Below, in pieces: positions 42,801 through 54,800 of a DNA stretch of 64,000 nt. The notes beneath the pieces are model-generated. The model had not been told where the DNA came from and made no database searches. It worked only from the letters and a program-made list of their open reading frames with translations. The position numbers were made by a program, and so were the translations under genes. Location of the stretch: assembly GCF_900105355.1 (NCBI RefSeq), contig NZ_FNSC01000001.1:4402001-4466000 (forward strand). The letters are read 5' to 3'. Within the stretch, counting starts at the first letter, position 1; each line of letters starts with the position of its first letter. Source of the stretch: Pseudomonas anguilliseptica (GTDB taxonomy: Bacteria; Pseudomonadota; Gammaproteobacteria; Pseudomonadales; Pseudomonadaceae).

Positions 42801-45800
42801 CGTCGAGCGGTTTTCCCGCCACCGCCACGGCGTAGTCGTCCTGCGCCTCGGGCACATCGTCCTCGACATTGATAACAAAGCTGCCTGGTGCGAAACCGCC
42901 CACCGGGTCGCCATCACCGTCGGTGGCGGTCAGCACGCCGGAAAAGTCGATCGGTAGGCCAAGCAACTGATCATCGTCGGTACTGCCGGGCAGCGGGTGA
43001 TCCAGCGACCCGAGCAGCTCGAAGGAATAACCGCCACCTGCCATCACGCTCAGGGTGAAGACTGGATCGACACCGGCCATGGCCGTCAGCACATTGCCCA
43101 CTACCGAGAAAGTCAGTGGCGTATCGTCCGAAGTCAGCCCTTGGGCTTCGAGCGTTGCAATGTCCAGCGGGTCATCGCTCAGACCAAAGCTACCAGCTCC
43201 GTCTGCACCGAAGTTGACCAATGCATTGAGGGTACCGTCAGGCGCACTGGTAGTGGTTCCAGTGACGTCGCCATCACCGATGCCACCGGGCAATTCATCT
43301 TCATCGACTTGCCCGGAAACCAGTGGAATCGGCTGCTGTGCCTGGTCGTATTGCAGTGGCATGGCAACCGGCACATCGTCTTCCACCTGAATCACTAAGC
43401 TGCCTGGATTGAGTCCGTTCAGCGGGTCACCGTCGCCATCGGTAGCAGTGATCAAGCCGGAGAAGTCGATCGGCATGCCAAGCAACTGATCATCGTCGGT
43501 GCTGCCCGGCAGCGCATGATCCAGCGGGCCGCCAAGCACAAATTCCCAACTGCCATCTCCGTTCACCGTCAGAGTGAAGATGGTGTTGCCGTTGGCTGTC
43601 GCGGTCAGCACGTTACCCACTACCTCGTAGCTCAGAGGTGTGCCTTCGGAGCTCAACGCTTGGGCTTCCAGAGAGCTCATATCCGAGGACAGACCCATGG
43701 CGCCAGGCCCGTCCGCACCGAAGCTGACCAGGCTGAATAACGAACCTGCCAGGCCACTGGTGACAGTGACTTGGCCACCTTCAGGGTTACCGTTGTAGGG
43801 CGCACCTGCCCCCGTGCTCAAGGCATCTTCCTGCACACTGCCACTAACCGCGATACCCTCCCCGGTCGCCGCAAGCGGCACATCATCTTCAATATCAATC
43901 GCAAAACTGCCGGCTGGGAAGCCACCCACCAGAGGATCGCCATCGCCGTCGGTGGCAGTCAACACACCGGAGAAGTCGACACCTACACCTGGCAGATCTT
44001 CGCTGTCATTGCCGTCCATGTCCGGATGATCGATTGGACCGCTGAGTACAAACTCGTAGCTGCCATCAGCGTTCACCGTCAGGGTGAAGATAGTGTCAGC
44101 ACCCGCCGTGGCGGTCAGCACATTGCCAACTACGGCGTAAGTCAATGCGACACCGCCAGAAGTCAGCGCCTGCACGTTCATAGAGCTGACATCGCTGGAC
44201 AGACCAAAGCTGCCAGGGCCATCTGCGCCAAAGCTGACCAGGGCCGACAAGGTTCCTGCCGGGCCACTGGCGGTGGTGCTCTGCCCACCTTCTGGATTGC
44301 CATCATGGGGCGCGCCGGCTCCCGTGGTCAGCGCGTCTTCCTGAACGCTGCCAAGTACACGAATGAACTCTTGCTCATCTCCACGTGCCAGTTGCGGTAC
44401 ATCATCTTCAATATCAATCGCAAAACTGCCGGCTGGGAAGCCACCCACCAGAGGGTCGCCATCGCCGTCGGTGGCAGTCAACACACCGGAGAAGTCGACA
44501 CCTACACCTGGCAGATCTTCGCTGTCATTGCCGTCCATGTCCGGATGATCGATTGGACCGCTGAGTACAAACTCGTAGCTGCCATCAGCGTTCACCGTCA
44601 GGGTGAAGATAGTGTCAGCACCCGCCGTGGCGGTCAGCACATTGCCAACTACGGCGTAAGTCAATGCGACACCGCCAGAAGTCAGCGCCTGCACGTTCAT
44701 AGAGCTGACATCGCTGGACAGACCAAAGCTGCCAGGGCCATCTGCGCCAAAGCTGACCAGGGCCGACAAGGTTCCTGCCGGGCCACTGGCGGTGGTGCTC
44801 TGCCCACCTTCTGGATTGCCATCATGGGGCGCGCCGGCTCCCGTGGTCAGCGCGTCTTCCTGAACGCTGCCAAGTACACGAATGAACTCTTGCTCATCTC
44901 CACGTGCCAGTTGCGGTACATCATCTTCAATATCAATCGCAAAACTGCCGGCTGGGAAGCCACCCACCAGAGGGTCGCCATCGCCGTCGGTGGCAGTCAA
45001 CACACCGGAGAAGTCGACACCTACACCTGGCAGATCTTCGCTGTCATTGCCGTCCATGTCCGGATGATCGATTGGACCGCTGAGTACAAACTCGTAGCTG
45101 CCATCAGCGTTCACCGTCAGGGTGAAGATAGTGTCAGCACCCGCCGTGGCGGTCAGCACATTGCCAACTACGGCGTAAGTCAATGCGACACCGCCAGAAG
45201 TCAGCGCCTGCACGTTCATAGAGCTGACATCGCTGGACAGACCAAAGCTGCCAGGGCCATCTGCGCCAAAGCTGACCAGGGCCGACAAGGTTCCTGCCGG
45301 GCCACTGGCGGTGGTGCTCTGCCCACCTTCTGGATTGCCATCATGGGGCGCGCCGGCTCCCGTGGTCAGCGCGTCTTCCTGAACGCTGCCAAGTACACGA
45401 ATGAACTCTTGCTCATCTCCACGTGCCAGTTGCGGTACATCATCTTCAATATCAATCGCAAAACTGCCGGCTGGGAAGCCACCCACCAGAGGGTCGCCAT
45501 CGCCGTCGGTGGCAGTCAACACACCGGAGAAGTCGACACCTACACCTGGCAGATCTTCGCTGTCATTGCCGTCCATGTCCGGATGATCGATTGGACCGCT
45601 GAGTACAAACTCGTAGCTGCCATCAGCGTTCACCGTCAGGGTGAAGATAGTGTCAGCACCCGCCGTGGCGGTCAGCACATTGCCAACTACGGCGTAAGTC
45701 AATGCGACACCGCCAGAAGTCAGCGCCTGCACGTTCATAGAGCTGACATCGCTGGACAGACCAAAGCTGCCAGGGCCATCTGCGCCAAAGCTGACCAGGG

Positions 45801-48800
45801 CCGACAAGGTTCCTGCCGGGCCACTGGCGGTGGTGCTCTGCCCACCTTCTGGATTGCCATCATGGGGCGCGCCGGCTCCCGTGGTCAGCGCGTCTTCCTG
45901 AACGCTGCCAAGTACACGAATGAACTCTTGCTCATCTCCACGTGCCAGTTGCGGTACATCATCTTCAATATCAATCGCAAAACTGCCGGCTGGGAAGCCA
46001 CCCACCAGAGGGTCGCCATCGCCGTCGGTGGCAGTCAACACACCGGAGAAGTCGACACCTACACCTGGCAGATCTTCGCTGTCATTGCCGTCCATGTCCG
46101 GATGATCGATTGGACCGCTGAGTACAAACTCGTAGCTGCCATCAGCGTTCACCGTCAGGGTGAAGATAGTGTCAGCACCCGCCGTGGCGGTCAGCACATT
46201 GCCAACTACGGCGTAAGTCAATGCGACACCGCCAGAAGTCAGCGCCTGCACGTTCATAGAGCTGACATCGCTGGACAGACCAAAGCTGCCAGGGCCATCT
46301 GCGCCAAAGCTGACCAGGGCCGACAAGGTTCCTGCCGGGCCACTGGCGGTGGTGCTCTGCCCACCTTCTGGATTGCCATCATGGGGCGCGCCGGCTCCCG
46401 TGGTCAGCGCGTCTTCCTGAACGCTGCCAAGTACACGAATGAACTCTTGCTCATCTCCACGTGCCAGTTGCGGTACATCATCTTCAATATCAATCGCAAA
46501 ACTGCCGGCTGGGAAGCCACCCACCAGAGGGTCGCCATCGCCGTCGGTGGCAGTCAACACACCGGAGAAGTCGACACCTACACCTGGCAGATCTTCGCTG
46601 TCATTGCCGTCCATGTCCGGATGATCGATTGGACCGCTGAGTACAAACTCGTAGCTGCCATCAGCGTTCACCGTCAGGGTGAAGATAGTGTCAGCACCCG
46701 CCGTGGCGGTCAGCACATTGCCAACTACGGCGTAAGTCAATGCGACACCGCCAGAAGTCAGCGCCTGCACGTTCATAGAGCTGACATCGCTGGACAGACC
46801 AAAGCTGCCAGGGCCATCTGCGCCAAAGCTGACCAGGGCCGACAAGGTTCCTGCCGGGCCACTGGCGGTGGTGCTCTGCCCACCTTCTGGATTGCCATCA
46901 TGGGGCGCGCCGGCTCCCGTGGTCAGCGCGTCTTCCTGAACGCTGCCAAGTACACGAATGAACTCTTGCTCATCTCCACGTGCCAGTTGCGGTACATCAT
47001 CTTCAATATCAATCGCAAAACTGCCGGCTGGGAAGCCACCCACCAGAGGGTCGCCATCGCCGTCGGTGGCAGTCAACACACCGGAGAAGTCGACACCTAC
47101 ACCTGGCAGATCTTCGCTGTCATTGCCGTCCATGTCCGGATGATCGATTGGACCGCTGAGTACAAACTCGTAGCTGCCATCAGCGTTCACCGTCAGGGTG
47201 AAGATAGTGTCAGCACCCGCCGTGGCGGTCAGCACATTGCCAACTACGGCGTAAGTCAATGCGACACCGCCAGAAGTCAGCGCCTGCACGTTCATAGAGC
47301 TGACATCGCTGGACAGACCAAAGCTGCCAGGGCCATCTGCGCCAAAGCTGACCAGGGCCGACAAGGTTCCTGCCGGGCCACTGGCGGTGGTGCTCTGCCC
47401 ACCTTCTGGATTGCCATCATGGGGCGCGCCGGCTCCCGTGGTCAGCGCGTCTTCCTGAACGCTGCCAAGTACACGAATGAACTCTTGCTCATCTCCACGT
47501 GCCAGTTGCGGTACATCATCTTCAATATCAATCGCAAAACTGCCGGCTGGGAAGCCACCCACCAGAGGGTCGCCATCGCCGTCGGTGGCAGTCAACACAC
47601 CGGAGAAGTCGACACCTACACCTGGCAGATCTTCGCTGTCATTGCCGTCCATGTCCGGATGATCGATTGGACCGCTGAGTACAAACTCGTAGCTGCCATC
47701 AGCGTTCACCGTCAGGGTGAAGATAGTGTCAGCACCCGCCGTGGCGGTCAGCACATTGCCAACTACGGCGTAAGTCAATGCGACACCGCCAGAAGTCAGC
47801 GCCTGCACGTTCATAGAGCTGACATCGCTGGACAGACCAAAGCTGCCAGGGCCATCTGCGCCAAAGCTGACCAGGGCCGACAAGGTTCCTGCCGGGCCAC
47901 TGGCGGTGGTGCTCTGCCCACCTTCTGGATTGCCATCATGGGGCGCGCCGGCTCCCGTGGTCAGCGCGTCTTCCTGAACGCTGCCAAGTACACGAATGAA
48001 CTCTTGCTCATCTCCACGTGCCAGTTGCGGTACATCATCTTCAATATCAATCGCAAAACTGCCGGCTGGGAAGCCACCCACCAGAGGGTCGCCATCGCCG
48101 TCGGTGGCAGTCAACACACCGGAGAAGTCGACACCTACACCTGGCAGATCTTCGCTGTCATTGCCGTCCATGTCCGGATGATCGATTGGACCGCTGAGTA
48201 CAAACTCGTAGCTGCCATCAGCGTTCACCGTCAGGGTGAAGATAGTGTCAGCACCCGCCGTGGCGGTCAGCACATTGCCAACTACGGCGTAAGTCAATGC
48301 GACACCGCCAGAAGTCAGCGCCTGCACGTTCATAGAGCTGACATCGCTGGACAGACCAAAGCTGCCAGGGCCATCTGCGCCAAAGCTGACCAGGGCCGAC
48401 AAGGTTCCTGCCGGGCCACTGGCGGTGGTGCTCTGCCCACCTTCTGGATTGCCATCATGGGGCGCGCCGGCTCCCGTGGTCAGCGCGTCTTCCTGAACGC
48501 TGCCAAGTACACGAATGAACTCTTGCTCATCTCCACGTGCCAGTTGCGGTACATCATCTTCAATATCAATCGCAAAACTGCCGGCTGGGAAGCCACCCAC
48601 CAGAGGGTCGCCATCGCCGTCGGTGGCAGTCAACACACCGGAGAAGTCGACACCTACACCTGGCAGATCTTCGCTGTCATTGCCGTCCATGTCCGGATGA
48701 TCGATTGGACCGCTGAGTACAAACTCGTAGCTGCCATCAGCGTTCACCGTCAGGGTGAAGATAGTGTCAGCACCCGCCGTGGCGGTCAGCACATTGCCAA

Positions 48801-51800
48801 CTACGGCGTAAGTCAATGCGACACCGCCAGAAGTCAGCGCCTGCACGTTCATAGAGCTGACATCGCTGGACAGACCAAAGCTGCCAGGGCCATCTGCGCC
48901 AAAGCTGACCAGGGCCGACAAGGTTCCTGCCGGGCCACTGGCGGTGGTGCTCTGCCCACCTTCTGGATTGCCATCATGGGGCGCGCCGGCTCCCGTGGTC
49001 AGCGCGTCTTCCTGAACGCTGCCAAGTACACGAATGAACTCTTGCTCATCTCCACGTGCCAGTTGCGGTACATCATCTTCAATATCAATCGCAAAACTGC
49101 CGGCTGGGAAGCCACCCACCAGAGGGTCGCCATCGCCGTCGGTGGCAGTCAACACACCGGAGAAGTCGACACCTACACCTGGCAGATCTTCGCTGTCATT
49201 GCCGTCCATGTCCGGATGATCGATTGGACCGCTGAGTACAAACTCGTAGCTGCCATCAGCGTTCACCGTCAGGGTGAAGATAGTGTCAGCACCCGCCGTG
49301 GCGGTCAGCACATTGCCAACTACGGCGTAAGTCAATGCGACACCGCCAGAAGTCAGCGCCTGCACGTTCATAGAGCTGACATCGCTGGACAGACCAAAGC
49401 TGCCAGGGCCATCTGCGCCAAAGCTGACCAGGGCCGACAAGGTTCCTGCCGGGCCACTGGCGGTGGTGCTCTGCCCACCTTCTGGATTGCCATCATGGGG
49501 CGCGCCGGCTCCCGTGGTCAGCGCGTCTTCCTGAACGCTGCCAAGTACACGAATGAACTCTTGCTCATCTCCACGTGCCAGTTGCGGTACATCATCTTCA
49601 ATATCAATCGCAAAACTGCCGGCTGGGAAGCCACCCACCAGAGGGTCGCCATCGCCGTCGGTGGCAGTCAACACACCGGAGAAGTCGACACCTACACCTG
49701 GCAGATCTTCGCTGTCATTGCCGTCCATGTCCGGATGATCGATTGGACCGCTGAGTACAAACTCGTAGCTGCCATCAGCGTTCACCGTCAGGGTGAAGAT
49801 AGTGTCAGCACCCGCCGTGGCGGTCAGCACATTGCCAACTACGGCGTAAGTCAATGCGACACCGCCAGAAGTCAGCGCCTGCACGTTCATAGAGCTGACA
49901 TCGCTGGACAGACCAAAGCTGCCAGGGCCATCTGCGCCAAAGCTGACCAGGGCCGACAAGGTTCCTGCCGGGCCACTGGCGGTGGTGCTCTGCCCACCTT
50001 CTGGATTGCCATCATGGGGCGCGCCGGCTCCCGTGGTCAGCGCGTCTTCCTGAACGCTGCCAAGTACACGAATGAACTCTTGCTCATCTCCACGTGCCAG
50101 TTGCGGTACATCATCTTCAATATCAATCGCAAAACTGCCGGCTGGGAAGCCACCCACCAGAGGGTCGCCATCGCCGTCGGTGGCAGTCAACACACCGGAG
50201 AAGTCGACACCTACACCTGGCAGATCTTCGCTGTCATTGCCGTCCATGTCCGGATGATCGATTGGACCGCTGAGTACAAACTCGTAGCTGCCATCAGCGT
50301 TCACCGTCAGGGTGAAGATAGTGTCAGCACCCGCCGTGGCGGTCAGCACATTGCCAACTACGGCGTAAGTCAATGCGACACCGCCAGAAGTCAGCGCCTG
50401 CACGTTCATAGAGCTGACATCGCTGGACAGACCAAAGCTGCCAGGGCCATCTGCGCCAAAGCTGACCAGGGCCGACAAGGTTCCTGCCGGGCCACTGGCG
50501 GTGGTGCTCTGCCCACCTTCTGGATTGCCATCATGGGGCGCGCCGGCTCCCGTGGTCAGCGCGTCTTCCTGAACGCTGCCAAGTACACGAATGAACTCTT
50601 GCTCATCTCCACGTGCCAGTTGCGGTACATCATCTTCAATATCAATCGCAAAACTGCCGGCTGGGAAGCCACCCACCAGAGGGTCGCCATCGCCGTCGGT
50701 GGCAGTCAACACACCGGAGAAGTCGACACCTACACCTGGCAGATCTTCGCTGTCATTGCCGTCCATGTCCGGATGATCGATTGGACCGCTGAGTACAAAC
50801 TCGTAGCTGCCATCAGCGTTCACCGTCAGGGTGAAGATAGTGTCAGCACCCGCCGTGGCGGTCAGCACATTGCCAACTACGGCGTAAGTCAATGCGACAC
50901 CGCCAGAAGTCAGCGCCTGCACGTTCATAGAGCTGACATCGCTGGACAGACCAAAGCTGCCAGGGCCATCTGCGCCAAAGCTGACCAGGGCCGACAAGGT
51001 TCCTGCCGGGCCACTGGCGGTGGTGCTCTGCCCACCTTCTGGATTGCCATCATGGGGCGCGCCGGCTCCCGTGGTCAGCGCGTCTTCCTGAACGCTGCCA
51101 AGTACACGAATGAACTCTTGCTCATCTCCACGTGCCAGTTGCGGTACATCATCTTCAATATCAATCGCAAAACTGCCGGCTGGGAAGCCACCCACCAGAG
51201 GGTCGCCATCGCCGTCGGTGGCAGTCAACACACCGGAGAAGTCGACACCTACACCTGGCAGATCTTCGCTGTCATTGCCGTCCATGTCCGGATGATCGAT
51301 TGGACCGCTGAGTACAAACTCGTAGCTGCCATCAGCGTTCACCGTCAGGGTGAAGATAGTGTCAGCACCCGCCGTGGCGGTCAGCACATTGCCAACTACG
51401 GCGTAAGTCAATGCGACACCGCCAGAAGTCAGCGCCTGCACGTTCATAGAGCTGACATCGCTGGACAGACCAAAGCTGCCAGGGCCATCTGCGCCAAAGC
51501 TGACCAGGGCCGACAAGGTTCCTGCCGGGCCACTGGCGGTGGTGCTCTGCCCACCTTCTGGATTGCCATCATGGGGCGCGCCGGCTCCCGTGGTCAGCGC
51601 GTCTTCCTGAACGCTGCCAAGTACACGAATGAACTCTTGCTCATCTCCACGTGCCAGTTGCGGTACATCATCTTCAATATCAATCGCAAAACTGCCGGCT
51701 GGGAAGCCACCCACCAGAGGGTCGCCATCGCCGTCGGTGGCAGTCAACACACCGGAGAAGTCGACACCTACACCTGGCAGATCTTCGCTGTCATTGCCGT

Positions 51801-54800
51801 CCATGTCCGGATGATCGATTGGACCGCTGAGTACAAACTCGTAGCTGCCATCAGCGTTCACCGTCAGGGTGAAGATAGTGTCAGCACCCGCCGTGGCGGT
51901 CAGCACATTGCCAACTACGGCGTAAGTCAATGCGACACCGCCAGAAGTCAGCGCCTGCACGTTCATAGAGCTGACATCGCTGGACAGACCAAAGCTGCCA
52001 GGGCCATCTGCGCCAAAGCTGACCAGGGCCGACAAGGTTCCTGCCGGGCCACTGGCGGTGGTGCTCTGCCCACCTTCTGGATTGCCATCATGGGGCGCGC
52101 CGGCTCCCGTGGTCAGCGCGTCTTCCTGAACGCTGCCAAGTACACGAATGAACTCTTGCTCATCTCCACGTGCCAGTTGCGGTACATCATCTTCAATATC
52201 AATCGCAAAACTGCCGGCTGGGAAGCCACCCACCAGAGGGTCGCCATCGCCGTCGGTGGCAGTCAACACACCGGAGAAGTCGACACCTACACCTGGCAGA
52301 TCTTCGCTGTCATTGCCGTCCATGTCCGGATGATCGATTGGACCGCTGAGTACAAACTCGTAGCTGCCATCAGCGTTCACCGTCAGGGTGAAGATAGTGT
52401 CAGCACCCGCCGTGGCGGTCAGCACATTGCCAACTACGGCGTAAGTCAATGCGACACCGCCAGAAGTCAGCGCCTGCACGTTCATAGAGCTGACATCGCT
52501 GGACAGACCAAAGCTGCCAGGGCCATCTGCGCCAAAGCTGACCAGGGCCGACAAGGTTCCTGCCGGGCCACTGGCGGTGGTGCTCTGCCCACCTTCTGGA
52601 TTGCCATCATGGGGCGCGCCGGCTCCCGTGGTCAGCGCGTCTTCCTGAACGCTGCCAAGTACACGAATGAACTCTTGCTCATCTCCACGTGCCAGTTGCG
52701 GTACATCATCTTCAATATCAATCGCAAAACTGCCGGCTGGGAAGCCACCCACCAGAGGGTCGCCATCGCCGTCGGTGGCAGTCAACACACCGGAGAAGTC
52801 GACACCTACACCTGGCAGATCTTCGCTGTCATTGCCGTCCATGTCCGGATGATCGATTGGACCGCTGAGTACAAACTCGTAGCTGCCATCAGCGTTCACC
52901 GTCAGGGTGAAGATAGTGTCAGCACCCGCCGTGGCGGTCAGCACATTGCCAACTACGGCGTAAGTCAATGCGACACCGCCAGAAGTCAGCGCCTGCACGT
53001 TCATAGAGCTGACATCGCTGGACAGACCAAAGCTGCCAGGGCCATCTGCGCCAAAGCTGACCAGGGCCGACAAGGTTCCTGCCGGGCCACTGGCGGTGGT
53101 GCTCTGCCCACCTTCTGGATTGCCATCATGGGGCGCGCCGGCTCCCGTGGTCAGCGCGTCTTCCTGAACGCTGCCAAGTACACGAATGAACTCTTGCTCA
53201 TCTCCACGTGCCAGTTGCGGTACATCATCTTCAATATCAATCGCAAAACTGCCGGCTGGGAAGCCACCCACCAGAGGGTCGCCATCGCCGTCGGTGGCAG
53301 TCAACACACCGGAGAAGTCGACACCTACACCTGGCAGATCTTCGCTGTCATTGCCGTCCATGTCCGGATGATCGATTGGACCGCTGAGTACAAACTCGTA
53401 GCTGCCATCAGCGTTCACCGTCAGGGTGAAGATAGTGTCAGCACCCGCCGTGGCGGTCAGCACATTGCCAACTACGGCGTAAGTCAATGCGACACCGCCA
53501 GAAGTCAGCGCCTGCACGTTCATAGAGCTGACATCGCTGGACAGACCAAAGCTGCCAGGGCCATCTGCGCCAAAGCTGACCAGGGCCGACAAGGTTCCTG
53601 CCGGGCCACTGGCGGTGGTGCTCTGCCCACCTTCTGGATTGCCATCATGGGGCGCGCCGGCTCCCGTGGTCAGCGCGTCTTCCTGAACGCTGCCAAGTAC
53701 ACGAATGAACTCTTGCTCATCTCCACGTGCCAGTTGCGGTACATCATCTTCAATATCAATCGCAAAACTGCCGGCTGGGAAGCCACCCACCAGAGGGTCG
53801 CCATCGCCGTCGGTGGCAGTCAACACACCGGAGAAGTCGACACCTACACCTGGCAGATCTTCGCTGTCATTGCCGTCCATGTCCGGATGATCGATTGGAC
53901 CGCTGAGTACAAACTCGTAGCTGCCATCAGCGTTCACCGTCAGGGTGAAGATAGTGTCAGCACCCGCCGTGGCGGTCAGCACATTGCCAACTACGGCGTA
54001 AGTCAATGCGACACCGCCAGAAGTCAGCGCCTGCACGTTCATAGAGCTGACATCGCTGGACAGACCAAAGCTGCCAGGGCCATCTGCGCCAAAGCTGACC
54101 AGGGCCGACAAGGTTCCTGCCGGGCCACTGGCGGTGGTGCTCTGCCCACCTTCTGGATTGCCATCATGGGGCGCGCCGGCTCCCGTGGTCAGCGCGTCTT
54201 CCTGAACGCTGCCAAGTACACGAATGAACTCTTGCTCATCTCCACGTGCCAGTTGCGGTACATCATCTTCAATATCAATCGCAAAACTGCCGGCTGGGAA
54301 GCCACCCACCAGAGGGTCGCCATCGCCGTCGGTGGCAGTCAACACACCGGAGAAGTCGACACCTACACCTGGCAGATCTTCGCTGTCATTGCCGTCCATG
54401 TCCGGATGATCGATTGGACCGCTGAGTACAAACTCGTAGCTGCCATCAGCGTTCACCGTCAGGGTGAAGATAGTGTCAGCACCCGCCGTGGCGGTCAGCA
54501 CATTGCCAACTACGGCGTAAGTCAATGCGACACCGCCAGAAGTCAGCGCCTGCACGTTCATAGAGCTGACATCGCTGGACAGACCAAAGCTGCCAGGGCC
54601 ATCTGCGCCAAAGCTGACCAGGGCCGACAAGGTTCCTGCCGGGCCACTGGCGGTGGTGCTCTGCCCACCTTCTGGATTGCCATCATGGGGCGCGCCGGCT
54701 CCCGTGGTCAGCGCGTCTTCCTGAACGCTGCCAAGTACACGAATGAACTCTTGCTCATCTCCACGTGCCAGTTGCGGTACATCATCTTCAATATCAATCG